DNA of 64,000 bases, taken from NCBI RefSeq assembly GCF_000152625.1, contig NZ_CH724156.1, positions 1,062,966 to 1,126,965 of the forward strand, written 5' to 3'. A model generated the notes under the pieces. The model ran no database searches, was not told where the DNA came from, and worked only from the letters and a program-made list of their open reading frames with translations. This stretch comes from Roseovarius nubinhibens ISM (GTDB lineage: Bacteria; Pseudomonadota; Alphaproteobacteria; Rhodobacterales; Rhodobacteraceae). The translations under genes were made by a program, and so were the position numbers. Positions 1 to 8,722 of this stretch are shown here, piece after piece. Numbering within the stretch: position 1 is the stretch's first letter; each line of letters opens with the position of its first letter.

Positions 1-773
1 GGCAGAACACGGGTGAGCGCGCCGGAGCCAAGCTCGGCATGGACGCTCCACAGTGAATTGAGCGAAATGCCCGCGCCCTGCACCGTCAGGAGTTTCTGGC
101 TCAGCCCGTCATCTATGATCACCTGTCCCTTGGAGAGAGCGGGATGATAGCTGCTCTGCCCGCCGTCCTTGTGCAAGAGCGGCCGCGGCCCTTGATCGCG
201 AAACGCGATGAGCCTGTGGTCGGCGAGATCCTCTGGCGTCGCGGGCGCACCATGTGTGGCGATATAGGAGGGCGCGGCGCAGAGGATGCGGCGATCCTCG
301 GCAAGCTTGCGGCCCTTGAGACTGCTGTCCTGCAGCGGGCTGTTGCGCAGCGCCAGATCGAAACTGCCCTCAATGGCGTCAAAGGGGCTATCGGAGAGGC
401 GCAGATCCAGCCTCACCCCGGGGTATTGATCCAGAAATTCCGGCAAGAGCGGCACAATGTAGAGCTGGGCAAAGCTGCTCGGCGCGGCGAAGCGGAGCGT
501 GCCTGCGGCCTGCAGCCCGCCCGACCCGAGCGCCGCGCGGGCGGCCTCTTCCTGCGCCAGAATTTCGCGTGCGAAGGGCAGGAAATCCGCCCCTTCCAGC
601 GACAGCGACACCTTGCGCGTGGTCCGGTGCAGCAATTCCGCCCCGAGCGCCGCCTCGAGCTTGGCCAGCCGGGCGCTCGCCACCGCGGGGGCCAGACCGA
701 GATCCCGGCCAGCAGCGCTGATATTGAGCAGGTCAGCGGCCCGCACGAAGAGCCGAAGCGCGTCTGTGTCCAT
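1..773 (-). CDS. LysR-family transcriptional regulator (C-terminus cut by window edge)
   Basis: The minus-strand frame starts at the ATG at 773-771 and runs off the left edge, giving about 257 residues. The N-terminus (MDTDALRLFVRAADLLNIS) and the following helix-turn-helix with LAKLEAALGAELLHRTTR are typical of LysR proteins. The rest matches the periplasmic-binding-like effector domain. It is divergent from the oxidoreductase at 901, with 127 bases between them, which is the usual arrangement for a LysR regulator controlling its neighbour and itself. The effector is unknown. The expected full length is about 300 residues, so only the last part is missing. Confidence 0.9.
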   Translation of the reverse strand, partial: MDTDALRLFVRAADLLNISAAGRDLGLAPAVASARLAKLEAALGAELLHRTTRKVSLSLEGADFLPFAREILAQEEAARAALGSGGLQAAGTLRFAAPSSFAQLYIVPLLPEFLDQYPGVRLDLRLSDSPFDAIEGSFDLALRNSPLQDSSLKGRKLAEDRRILCAAPSYIATHGAPATPEDLADHRLIAFRDQGPRPLLHKDGGQSSYHPALSKGQVIIDDGLSQKLLTVQGAGISLNSLWSVHAELGSGALTRVL

Positions 774-900
774 CGGTGTTCGCCCCGCGATTATATTGAA
801 ATACCGAAATCAGAAACAAGTTTGCCCCGGTTTTTATAGGTTTTGCAAGGGATATACTTGGGGTCAACGCCTTCCTAAGCGCGCAATCCAAGGACCACCC
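774..900. promoter_or_regulatory. Divergent intergenic promoter region between the LysR gene and the oxidoreductase
   Basis: These 127 bases are AT-richer than the flanking genes, including ttatattgaaat near 791 and tttttatagg near 832. This is where the LysR protein would be expected to bind. An AAGGA ribosome binding site at about 890 precedes the ATG at 901. I cannot define a single convincing T-N11-A box by eye. Confidence 0.4.
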
Positions 901-1869
901 ATGCTCACGCAGACCGATCTTCGCCCGTTTCCAACGCTCAACCCCGGCTATAACCAGATCTTTCGCCCTGGCGAGCTGAGCCTTGGGCTCGTCCTGCCTA
1001 TTGAGCGCTATGACCAAGGCCCGGTGCCCAGCATGGAGCGGGCGACCGAACGGGCGCAGCTTGCCGAGGCACTTGGGTTCAGGGCGCTCTGGCTGCGCGA
1101 CGTGCCTTTCAACGTGCCGAGCTTTGGCGACGCCGGGCAGCTCTATGATCCGTTTGTCTATCTCGGCTATCTCGCGGCCCAGACCCGCGCGATCACCCTC
1201 GGCACGGCGAGCATCGTCCTGCCGCTGCGCCATCCGGCGCATGTGGCCAAGGCGGCGGCCAGCGTCGATCAGCTCTCGGGTGGGCGGCTGGTGCTCGGGG
1301 TGGCGTCGGGAGACCGGCCCGAGGAGTACCCCGCCTTCGGCATGGGCTATGAGGATCGCGGCGAGCGGTTTCGCGACAGCTTTGACTATATTCGCGCGAT
1401 GGGGGGCGACTATCCCGAGGGGATCTTTGACCAAGGGGCCTTTTCCGGGCGGATTGATATGCTGCCCAAACCGGTGACTGGCCGCATCCCGATGTTGATC
1501 ACCGGGGCGAGCCGGCAGAGCCCGGATTGGATTGCCAGCCATGGCGACGGTTGGATGACCTATCCGCGCAACGCCACGGCGCAAGGTCAGATCATCGACG
1601 CCTATCGCGGCAACCTCGCCGCTTTGGGCGACACCGACCGGCCCGTGATGCAGTCGCTCTATGTCGATCTGGTCCCGGACGCGGATGCCGCGCCGCAGCC
1701 CATTCACCTCGGGTTTCGCTCCGGGGTCGACTATCTGCGCAAGTACCTCCGAGACTTGCGACAGCTTGGCGTGAACCACGTGGCCCTCAACCTGCGGCTC
1801 AATCAGGCCGAGACCGAGGGCACGCTCGAACGGATCGCAGAAACGTTGCTTCCTGAATTTCACCAGTGA
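901..1869 (+). CDS. LLM-class flavin-dependent oxidoreductase (luciferase-like)
   Basis: The protein has 322 residues. It has the luciferase-like monooxygenase TIM-barrel signature: SLGLVLPIE near the N-terminus, ALGFRALWLRDVPF, TLGTASIVLPLRHPAHVAK and the SGGRLVLGVASGD segment that contacts FMN. The NPGYN start and overall pattern resemble the BA3436-type subgroup (TIGR03571 as I recall it). The frame is open back to 499, but ATG 901 has an AAGGA site in front and matches the family N-terminus. The likely role is flavin- or F420-dependent oxidation of an unknown substrate. It is followed after 11 bases by an SDR, and is probably co-transcribed with it under the divergent LysR regulator. Confidence 0.88.
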   Translation: MLTQTDLRPFPTLNPGYNQIFRPGELSLGLVLPIERYDQGPVPSMERATERAQLAEALGFRALWLRDVPFNVPSFGDAGQLYDPFVYLGYLAAQTRAITLGTASIVLPLRHPAHVAKAAASVDQLSGGRLVLGVASGDRPEEYPAFGMGYEDRGERFRDSFDYIRAMGGDYPEGIFDQGAFSGRIDMLPKPVTGRIPMLITGASRQSPDWIASHGDGWMTYPRNATAQGQIIDAYRGNLAALGDTDRPVMQSLYVDLVPDADAAPQPIHLGFRSGVDYLRKYLRDLRQLGVNHVALNLRLNQAETEGTLERIAETLLPEFHQ

Positions 1870-1880
1870 AAGGGTATCTC

Positions 1881-2675
1881 ATGACCAAGACCATTCTCAT
1901 CACCGGCGCCACCGACGGGATCGGCCTCGAAACCGCGCGACATCTGGCGGCGAAGGGTCATAGCCTCATCCTGCACGGGCGGAGCGCGGCCAAGCTCGAC
2001 GCCGCACGGGACAAGATCGGCGGCACCACCTCCGGCTATCTCGCCGATCTGTCCGATCCGGCAGAGACGCTCCGGCTGGCCCGTGACATCGCCCGGGATC
2101 ACGACGCGATTGATGTGATCATCAACAATGCGGGTGTCTACAAAATCCCCGATCCGGTGACCAAAACCGGTCATGATCTTCGGTTTTTGGTAAACACCAT
2201 TGCGCCCGAAATCCTGACCCGCGCATTGCTCTCGACGCTTGGCGAGAATGGGCGCGTGGTGAACCTGTCGTCGGCCGCACAATCGCCCGTCGATCTGGAG
2301 GCATTGGCCGGTCGCAAGCGGCTCGCCGATTTCGAGGCCTATGCCCAGAGCAAGCTCGCCCTGACCATATGGTCGCGCGAAATGGCCGCGAAACATCGCA
2401 ACGGGCCGATATTCGTGGCGGTGAACCCCGGCTCTCTTCTGGCCTCGAAAATGGTCAAGGACGGGTTTGGTGTGGCCGGCAAGGACCTTGGCATCGGGGT
2501 GGAAATTCTCGCACGCGCCGCCCTGTCGGATAGGTTCGCCCTGGCCTCGGGGAAATATTTCGACAATGACATTGGCGAGTTCACCCCGCCGCATCCCGCA
2601 GCCTTGGATGATCAAAATTCGGCCAAAGTCTATGATCAGATCGTCCAGCTCGCCAAGGAGCTTGGTGCGGCATAG
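1881..2675 (+). CDS. Short-chain dehydrogenase/reductase (SDR)
   Basis: The protein has 264 residues and a classic Rossmann fold. The cofactor motif TGATDGIG is at residues 8-15, NNAG is at about 82-85, and the catalytic set is Ser130/131, Tyr154 and Lys158 (YAQSK). The ATG at 1881 is chosen over the GTG at 1866 because AAGGG lies 8 bases before it. The gene directly follows the LLM oxidoreductase, so the pair probably acts in one reductive or degradative step set. The substrate cannot be told from sequence; the closest general resemblance is to retinol-dehydrogenase-like SDRs. Confidence 0.88.
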   Translation: MTKTILITGATDGIGLETARHLAAKGHSLILHGRSAAKLDAARDKIGGTTSGYLADLSDPAETLRLARDIARDHDAIDVIINNAGVYKIPDPVTKTGHDLRFLVNTIAPEILTRALLSTLGENGRVVNLSSAAQSPVDLEALAGRKRLADFEAYAQSKLALTIWSREMAAKHRNGPIFVAVNPGSLLASKMVKDGFGVAGKDLGIGVEILARAALSDRFALASGKYFDNDIGEFTPPHPAALDDQNSAKVYDQIVQLAKELGAA

Positions 2676-2762
2676 ACGGCGAAACTCAACGTCGCAGATG
2701 TTGAGACGAAACCCGACAAACTCGCACTTGTGTGGTCCTGCCTCTCGGGCTGCCCACAAAGA

Positions 2763-2796
2763 AAACGCGCCGCAGGCCAAGGCCCACGGCGCGTTT
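2763..2796 (-). terminator. Rho-independent terminator downstream of pdhC
   Basis: A 10-bp stem (AAACGCGCCG / CGGCGCGTTT) encloses an inner GGCC-AA-GGCC. Read on the minus strand it is followed by TTTTCTTT. It lies between the convergent SDR and pdhC and probably serves both, but the T-tract favours pdhC. A nearly identical stem follows the aap operon at 16647. Confidence 0.75.
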
Positions 2797-2818
2797 AGGT
2801 CTTAAAATCAAACCCATT

Positions 2819-4126
2819 CTAGGCGAGCATCACCATCGGATTCTCGAGGTTCTGCACGATGGCGTCGAGAAGCTGCGCCCCCAGCGCCCCGTCGATCACC
2901 CGGTGATCCACGGACAGGGTGACCGACATCACGGTCGCCACGCTGAGCTCGCCATCCGCGCCAACCACCGGTTTCTTGACCCCGGCGCCGACGGCGAGAA
3001 TCGCCCCATGCGGCGGGTTGATCACGGCGTCGAAATTGTCGATCCCGAACATTCCGAGGTTGGAAATGGCAAAGCTGCCGCCCTGGTATTCATGCGGCGC
3101 GAGTTTGCGGTCGCGGGCCCGGCTGGCGAGGTCCTTCATCTCTGACGACAGGGCCGACAGCGATTTCATCTCGGCATCTTTCAGAACCGGGGTAAAGAGC
3201 CCGCCCTCAATTGCCACGGCCACGGCCACATCCGACGGCTTGAGCTGAAGCACCCGGTCCCCGGCCCAGACCGCATTGGCGGCGGGAACGGTTTGCAGGG
3301 CCAAGGCGCAGGCCTTGATGATGAAGTCATTGACCGACAGCTTGACCGAACGCGCCTCAAGCTGCTTGTTCAGCTGACCGCGGAACTTGAGCAGCGCGTC
3401 GAGGCGGATATCGCGCCGCAGGTAGAAATGCGGGATCGATTGCTTGGCCTCGGTGAGACGCGCGGCAATCGTCTTGCGCATTCCGTTGAGCGGGATTTCC
3501 TCGTACTCGCGCCCCTCGTACATGGCGATGACCTGCGAGCTGCTCGGGCCCGTAGCGGCAGGGGCGGCAGCGGCCGGGGCAGCTGCAGGCTGATCCTTGG
3601 CCGCGGGTTTGGCGGCAGAAGGCTGCGCGTTCTCCACATCGGCTTTGACGATGCGGCCACGCGGACCAGAGCCGCTGATCTGCGACAGATCGAGCCCCTT
3701 GTCCGCCGCGATGCGCCGGGCCAGCGGCGAGGCAAAGATGCGCTCGCCATCAGCCTTGGGCGCGGCTGGCGCCGCCGACGCAGCCGGGGCCGCCTCGGGT
3801 TTGGGCGCGGCGTCGGATTTCGGCGCCTCGGCTTTGGGCTCAGCGGCGGGCGCGCTGGCCTCACCGATGTCGTCGGCGCTTTCGCCCTCTTCAAGCAGCA
3901 CAGCGATAGGCGTGTTGACCTTGACCCCTTCGCTGCCCTCGGCGACGAGGATCTTGCCGATAACGCCCTCGTCCACGGCCTCGAACTCCATCGTGGCCTT
4001 GTCGGTTTCAATCTCGGCAAGCAGATCGCCGGAAGAGACGGTGTCGCCTTCTTTGACCAGCCATTTGGCAAGCGTGCCCTCTTCCATCGTGGGCGAGAGG
4101 GCGGGCATGAGAATTTCTGTAGGCAT
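2819..4126 (-). CDS. pdhC: Pyruvate dehydrogenase complex E2, dihydrolipoyllysine acetyltransferase
   Basis: The protein has 435 residues. It has an N-terminal lipoyl domain (lipoyl-Lys43 in [10 protein letters not shown]), an Ala/Pro/Lys-rich linker at about 93-127, a peripheral subunit-binding domain ([16 protein letters not shown], about 130-165), a second linker, and the catalytic acetyltransferase core ending in DHRVIDG (His408, Asp412). It transfers acetyl groups from the E1-generated hydroxyethyl-TPP through lipoate to CoA. It is last in pdhA-pdhB-pdhC, 10 bases after pdhB. Its first 92 residues are almost identical to those of PdhB. Confidence 0.97.
   Translation of the reverse strand: MPTEILMPALSPTMEEGTLAKWLVKEGDTVSSGDLLAEIETDKATMEFEAVDEGVIGKILVAEGSEGVKVNTPIAVLLEEGESADDIGEASAPAAEPKAEAPKSDAAPKPEAAPAASAAPAAPKADGERIFASPLARRIAADKGLDLSQISGSGPRGRIVKADVENAQPSAAKPAAKDQPAAAPAAAAPAATGPSSSQVIAMYEGREYEEIPLNGMRKTIAARLTEAKQSIPHFYLRRDIRLDALLKFRGQLNKQLEARSVKLSVNDFIIKACALALQTVPAANAVWAGDRVLQLKPSDVAVAVAIEGGLFTPVLKDAEMKSLSALSSEMKDLASRARDRKLAPHEYQGGSFAISNLGMFGIDNFDAVINPPHGAILAVGAGVKKPVVGADGELSVATVMSVTLSVDHRVIDGALGAQLLDAIVQNLENPMVMLA
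3851..4126 (-). repeat. Lipoyl-domain coding repeat, copy 2 (pdhC)
   Basis: This segment encodes residues 1-92 of PdhC. By eye it matches the corresponding segment of pdhB at 5244-5519, with only three amino-acid differences (positions 35, 62 and 63) and mostly silent base changes. The pair forms a direct repeat about 1.4 kb apart. Confidence 0.85.
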
Positions 4127-4136
4127 CGCTCTCTCC

Positions 4137-5519
4137 TTACTTGTAAGTCACTTTGCGCACCGCTTCGATCACCTCGGCGGTCGAAGTCAGTGCCAGTTTC
4201 TCGAGATTGGCGGCATAGGGCATCGGAACATCCTTGCCCGTGCAGTTGATGACCGGCGCATCGAGATAGTCGAAGGCGCGCTCCATCAGCGTGGCCGAGA
4301 TATGGTTCCCGATAGAAGCCACCGGCCAGCCCTCTTCCACGGTCACACAGCGGTTGGTTTTCATCACGCTGGCGATGACCGTGTCGTAATCGATAGGGCG
4401 CAGGGTACGCAGGTCGATCACCTCGGCGCTGATCCCGTCCTCGGCCAGTTTCTCGGCCGCGTCGAGCGCATAGGTCATGCCGATGCCAAAGCTCACGATG
4501 GTCACATCCTCGCCTTCACGCCAGACACGGGCCTTGCCGAAGGGAATGGTGAAATCGTCAAGCGCGGGCACCTCGAAGGATTTGCCATAGAGAATTTCAT
4601 TCTCGAGGAAGACCACCGGGTTGGGATCGCGGATCGCTGATTTGAGGAGTCCTTTGGCATCTGCCGCCGAATAGGGCTGTACGACCTTAAGGCCGGGCAC
4701 TTGGGCGTACCATGCCGCGTAATCCTGGCTGTGCTGGGCCCCGACCCGAGCGGCGGCACCGTTGGGCCCCCGGAACACGATGGAACAGCCGAGCTGGCCG
4801 CCGGACATGTAATTGGTCTTGCCGGCCGAGTTGATGATCTGGTCAATCGCCTGCATGGCAAAGTTCCAGGTCATGAATTCGACGATGGGCTTGAGCCCGC
4901 CCCAGGCGGCCCCGACCCCGATCCCGGCAAAGCCATGTTCGGTGATCGGCGTGTCGATGACCCGTTTCGATCCAAACTCGTCGAGCAGGTTCTGGGTGAT
5001 CTTATAGGCACCCTGATATTCGGCCACCTCTTCGCCCATGACAAAGACGGTTTCGTCCGAACGCATCTCTTCGGCCATGGCCGAATTGAGCGCCTCGCGC
5101 ACGGTCATCGTCTTCATCGGCGTCCCCTCGGGCCAGTCCGGCTCGGTATTTGGGGCGAGGTTTTCACTCTCCGTGGCGGGTGCCTTGGCTTTGGCCGGCG
5201 CAGGCTTGGCCGCGTCCTCGGATTTGGGGGCCTCAGCCGGTGCGGCGCTGGCCTCGCCAATATCATCGGCGCTTTCGCCCTCTTCGAGCAGCACTGCGAT
5301 GGGCGTGTTGACCTTGACCCCTTCGCTGCCGTCGCCGACGAGGATCTTGCCGATCACCCCTTCGTCCACGGCCTCGAACTCCATCGTGGCCTTGTCGGTC
5401 TCAATCTCGGCGAGGATATCGCCGCTCGATACGGTGTCGCCCTCTTTGACGAGCCATTTGGCGAGCGTGCCCTCTTCCATGGTCGGGCTCAGCGCGGGCA
5501 TCAGAATTTCAGTTGGCAT
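4137..5519 (-). CDS. pdhB: Pyruvate dehydrogenase E1 component subunit beta with N-terminal lipoyl domain
   Basis: The protein has 460 residues, about 130 longer than a plain E1-beta. The extra N-terminus is a complete lipoyl domain (Lys43) followed by an Ala/Pro/Lys linker. The transketolase pyrimidine-binding region starts near residue 135 ([15 protein letters not shown]) and contains [15 protein letters not shown]. The C-terminal domain includes [14 protein letters not shown]. With PdhA it forms the alpha2beta2 E1 that decarboxylates pyruvate with TPP. A lipoyl domain on E1-beta is a known alphaproteobacterial arrangement. The gene is between pdhA (17 bases) and pdhC (10 bases). Confidence 0.97.
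   Translation of the reverse strand: MPTEILMPALSPTMEEGTLAKWLVKEGDTVSSGDILAEIETDKATMEFEAVDEGVIGKILVGDGSEGVKVNTPIAVLLEEGESADDIGEASAAPAEAPKSEDAAKPAPAKAKAPATESENLAPNTEPDWPEGTPMKTMTVREALNSAMAEEMRSDETVFVMGEEVAEYQGAYKITQNLLDEFGSKRVIDTPITEHGFAGIGVGAAWGGLKPIVEFMTWNFAMQAIDQIINSAGKTNYMSGGQLGCSIVFRGPNGAAARVGAQHSQDYAAWYAQVPGLKVVQPYSAADAKGLLKSAIRDPNPVVFLENEILYGKSFEVPALDDFTIPFGKARVWREGEDVTIVSFGIGMTYALDAAEKLAEDGISAEVIDLRTLRPIDYDTVIASVMKTNRCVTVEEGWPVASIGNHISATLMERAFDYLDAPVINCTGKDVPMPYAANLEKLALTSTAEVIEAVRKVTYK
5244..5519 (-). repeat. Lipoyl-domain coding repeat, copy 1 (pdhB)
   Basis: This segment encodes residues 1-92 of PdhB and is the partner of the repeat at 3851-4126. Confidence 0.85.
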
Positions 5520-5535
5520 AATCAGTTACTCCCGC

Positions 5536-6531
5536 TCACGCTTCGACGTAGATGTCAGTCCACAGCTCCGAGACTTCGGGCTCTGGGCTGGTCTTGGCAA
5601 ATTCGGCGCTCTCGTTGACGATGGATTTGATCTCCTTGTCGATCGCCTTGAGATCGTCCTCGGTGGCGTGCTTGCCCTGCAAGAGCAGCTCGCGCACATG
5701 TTCGATCGCATCCATTTCGTCGCGGACCTTCTGCACCTCGTCGCGGGTCCGGTATTTCGCCGGGTCCGACATCGAATGGCCGCGATAGCGGTAGGTCTTG
5801 ACCTCGAGGATATAGGGCCCTTTGCCCGAGCGGCAGTGCGCCACGGCCTTTTCGCCCGCTTCTTTCACCGCGAGCACATCCATCCCGTCGACCGCCTCGC
5901 CGGGGATGCCGAAGGCTGCGCCACGGGTGTAGATGTCGGGGCTCGAGGTCGAGCGCTTCTGCGAGGTGCCCATGGCATATTGGTTGTTCTCGATCACGAA
6001 GATCACCGGCAGCGACCAGAGCGCCGCCATGTTGAACGTCTCGTAGACCTGACCCTGGTTCGCGGCGCCATCGCCGAAATAGGTAAAGGTGACGTTGTCA
6101 TTGCCCTTGTACTTGTCCGCAAAGGCAAGCCCCGCGCCAAGCGGGACGTTCGCGCCCACGATGCCGTGACCGCCATAGAAATGCTTGTCGCGGCTGAACA
6201 TGTGCATCGAGCCGCCCTTGCCTTTGGAATAGCCGCCTTCGCGCCCGGTCAATTCGGCCATGACGCCGTTCGGGTCCATGCCACAGGCCAGCATATGGCC
6301 GTGATCGCGATAGGTGGTGATCCGTTTGTCACCCTCTTTGGTGGCGGATTCGAGACCGACAACAACCGCCTCTTGACCGATGTAGAGATGGCAGAACCCG
6401 CCAATCAGCCCCATCCCGTAAAGTTGACCTGCCTTTTCCTCGAATCGGCGGATCAGCAGCATGTCTCGGTAAAATCCTTTCAGCTCGTCAGCTGAAACAT
6501 TTGGCTTCTTTGGCTTTTTCGGGGTGGCCAT
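5536..6531 (-). CDS. pdhA: Pyruvate dehydrogenase E1 component subunit alpha
   Basis: The protein has 331 residues, normal for the short bacterial E1-alpha. The thiamine diphosphate/Mg motif runs from GDG (153-155) through ANQGQVYETFNMAALW to ENN (181-183). The YRYRGHSMSDPAKYRT loop, the phosphorylation-loop region of mitochondrial homologues, is present. The N-terminal MATPKKPKKPN extension is short and basic. It is the first gene of the pdh operon. A GAGGAG site lies 10 bases before the ATG, and an inverted repeat sits in the leader. Confidence 0.97.
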   Translation of the reverse strand: MATPKKPKKPNVSADELKGFYRDMLLIRRFEEKAGQLYGMGLIGGFCHLYIGQEAVVVGLESATKEGDKRITTYRDHGHMLACGMDPNGVMAELTGREGGYSKGKGGSMHMFSRDKHFYGGHGIVGANVPLGAGLAFADKYKGNDNVTFTYFGDGAANQGQVYETFNMAALWSLPVIFVIENNQYAMGTSQKRSTSSPDIYTRGAAFGIPGEAVDGMDVLAVKEAGEKAVAHCRSGKGPYILEVKTYRYRGHSMSDPAKYRTRDEVQKVRDEMDAIEHVRELLLQGKHATEDDLKAIDKEIKSIVNESAEFAKTSPEPEVSELWTDIYVEA

Positions 6532-6560
6532 GAACGGGCATCTCCTCGGCTACACAAATG

Positions 6561-6574
6561 GTTTAGCATTAAAC
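6561..6574. promoter_or_regulatory. Inverted repeat upstream of pdhA
   Basis: GTTTA-GCAT-TAAAC is a 5+5 inverted repeat in an AT-rich patch about 30 bases upstream of the pdhA start. It could be an operator for the pdh operon or part of the -10 region. No regulator gene is adjacent. Confidence 0.35.
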
Positions 6575-6629
6575 TATCCATACACGATCAGGCCCCGCGT
6601 TGCGAGTATGTAATTGCGCAACGCTGCAA

Positions 6630-7631
6630 TCAAGCGCGTCTGCGCGCAATCAGCCGTGCCATATCGAGCATCCGGCAAGAGAAACCCCATTCGTTGTCGT
6701 ACCAGCCAAAGACCCGCAGCAAACCGCCTGTGGAGACCGACGTTTCATGCCCGCAGAGGATCACCGATTCAGACCGCCCCCGCAGATCGCTCGAGACCAG
6801 CGGCTTGCGCGTATAGCCAAACACCGGCCCGGATTTCGCCGCGGCCTCGAGCACGGCGTTGACCTCGGACACCGTCACCGGTGCCTCGGTGTGCAGCGTC
6901 AGATCGATGGCGGACACGCTGGCCGTGGGCACGCGGATGGCGCGCGCTTCGATCCGGCCCTTGAGCTTGGGCAGCACAAGCCCCGTCTGATGCTGGGCAG
7001 AGGTGGTGGTGGGCACCATCGACAGGGCCGCGGCCCGGCTACGTTCCGGCGCGCCGCGCGGCTTGTCCACCGTGGGCTGGCTACCGGTGTAGCAATGGAC
7101 CGTGGTCATCTGCCCGCTGATGATGCCAAAAGCATCGTCCAAGAGCCGCGCCAGCGGCGCCAAGGCATTGGTGGTGCACGACGCGTTGGAAATGATCCGC
7201 TCGGCCCCCAGCGCCGCATCATTTGCCCCCAGGACCAGCGTGATATCCGCCTCGGCCGAGGGCCCGGAGACCAGAACCGCCCCGGCCCCGGCGGCAAGGC
7301 CCCGTTCGGCCACCGGCCGCGCGCCGGCCATGCCGGTACATTCCAGCACGAGATCGACGCCAGAAAGATCGAGCGCGCTCAGATCGGGAGCCGCCAGAAA
7401 GGGGATGCTGCGCCCGTCGACGATCAGCGTTTCCGGACCGGTTTCGACCGTACCGGACCACGGGCCAAAGACGCTGTCATATTCAAAGAGATAGGCGCAG
7501 GTTTCCAAGGGCTCGATCTCGTTGATCAGGACCAGTTCGAAATCCTGCCCCTCGCGCAACAGGATGCGGAGGATGGCGCGGCCAATACGTCCAAACCCGT
7601 TGAGCGCGATGCGGATGGGCGGCTGTGCCAT
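6630..7631 (-). CDS. gap: Glyceraldehyde-3-phosphate dehydrogenase, type I
   Basis: The protein has 333 residues. It has the Rossmann N-terminus ([10 protein letters not shown]), the active site [13 protein letters not shown] with Cys152, catalytic His179 in VHCYTG, and a C-terminal YDNEWGF segment. It oxidises glyceraldehyde 3-phosphate to 1,3-bisphosphoglycerate. At the cofactor-specificity position the motif reads INEIE (Asn37-Glu38) rather than the usual ND. NE at this point is more typical of erythrose-4-phosphate dehydrogenase (Epd), but the phosphate-binding region resembles GAPDH. It probably belongs to a secondary or gluconeogenic GAPDH type. It lies downstream of no obvious partner and is divergent from ttcA. 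Confidence 0.85.
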   Translation of the reverse strand: MAQPPIRIALNGFGRIGRAILRILLREGQDFELVLINEIEPLETCAYLFEYDSVFGPWSGTVETGPETLIVDGRSIPFLAAPDLSALDLSGVDLVLECTGMAGARPVAERGLAAGAGAVLVSGPSAEADITLVLGANDAALGAERIISNASCTTNALAPLARLLDDAFGIISGQMTTVHCYTGSQPTVDKPRGAPERSRAAALSMVPTTTSAQHQTGLVLPKLKGRIEARAIRVPTASVSAIDLTLHTEAPVTVSEVNAVLEAAAKSGPVFGYTRKPLVSSDLRGRSESVILCGHETSVSTGGLLRVFGWYDNEWGFSCRMLDMARLIARRRA

Positions 7632-7754
7632 GACGATTCTCCCGGTCTTCTGACGTTTGATGTCAAATCGCTAGCGCATCGTTACCGGCAACACCACCGG
7701 CAACACCGGATGAGGCATCTTGCCCGAAGCAGTGCCATGCTCTATGTCCGCCAC

Positions 7755-8624
7755 ATGCTCGACGATGCCGACGATATTCATCCGCTCTTTCACGGAGCCC
7801 CCCGCAGCACCGAGTTTCGGAAGCTGCGCAAACGCATCGTGCGACAGACGCGCGAGGCGATTGAACAGTTCGGCATGATCGAACGGGGCGCGCGCTGGCT
7901 TGTCTGCCTGTCGGGCGGCAAGGACAGCTATACTCTGCTCGCCGTGCTGCACGAGTTGAAATGGCGCGGGCTCTTGCCGGTCGAAATCCTCGCCTGCAAT
8001 CTCGATCAGGGGCAGCCCGGTTTTCCGGCGACGGTCCTGCCCAAGTTCCTCGAAGACATGGGCGTGCCGCACCGGATCGAGTATCAGGACACCTATTCCG
8101 TCGTCATGGACAAGGTCCCCGAGGGGCGGACCTTCTGCGCGCTCTGTTCGCGGCTGCGGCGCGGTCATCTCTATCGCATCGCCCGCGAAGAAGGCTGCAG
8201 CGCCGTGGTGCTGGGCCATCACCGCGATGACATGCTCGAAACCTTTTTCATGAACCTCTTTCATGGCGGGCGTCTGGCGACGATGCCCCCCAAACTGGTC
8301 AATGAAGAGGGCGATCTCTTTGTCTATCGCCCGCTGGCCTTTGTCGCCGAAGAGGATTGCGAGAAATTCTCGCGGGCCATGCAATACCCGATCATTCCCT
8401 GCGACCTCTGCGGAAGTCAGGACGGGCTGCAGCGCCAGCAGGTCAAAAAGATCCTCGACGGTTGGGAGGCCAACCGCCCCGGCCGCCGTCAGGTGATGTT
8501 CCGCGCGCTGATGAATGCGCGCCCCTCGCATCTGCTCGATCCCAAGCTCTTTGATTTCGCCGGGCTGATGCGTGATCCGGACAAGATCGACGAAAATTCT
8601 AACGATATTCCCACGCTCCGTTAA
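7755..8624 (+). CDS. ttcA: tRNA 2-thiocytidine(32) synthetase TtcA
   Basis: The protein has 289 residues from this start. The ATP-pyrophosphatase PP-loop SGGKDS is at residues 53-58. The [4Fe-4S] cysteines are present: CALC (128, 131) and a C-terminal CDLC pair (216, 219). The strongly conserved [17 protein letters not shown] follows. TtcA thiolates cytidine 32 in the anticodon loop of some tRNAs. The open frame extends much further upstream, but homology begins at [12 protein letters not shown]. An ATG six codons earlier (7737) is a possible alternative start with a weak GAAG in front. Confidence 0.95.
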   Translation: MLDDADDIHPLFHGAPRSTEFRKLRKRIVRQTREAIEQFGMIERGARWLVCLSGGKDSYTLLAVLHELKWRGLLPVEILACNLDQGQPGFPATVLPKFLEDMGVPHRIEYQDTYSVVMDKVPEGRTFCALCSRLRRGHLYRIAREEGCSAVVLGHHRDDMLETFFMNLFHGGRLATMPPKLVNEEGDLFVYRPLAFVAEEDCEKFSRAMQYPIIPCDLCGSQDGLQRQQVKKILDGWEANRPGRRQVMFRALMNARPSHLLDPKLFDFAGLMRDPDKIDENSNDIPTLR

Positions 8625-8722
8625 GCGCGCCTTGAGCCGCAAATGCTATCCCCGTGCAGCGATGCCGCGGCCCCGTGTTTCCCGCACGGCTGCGGGGTCG
8701 GCTGACCACCGGGGACCATGTG

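Noticed and set aside
6600..7754. N-terminal extension of ttcA giving a 674-residue protein
   Set aside because: The extra part is antisense to GAPDH, and TtcA homology begins only at 7755.
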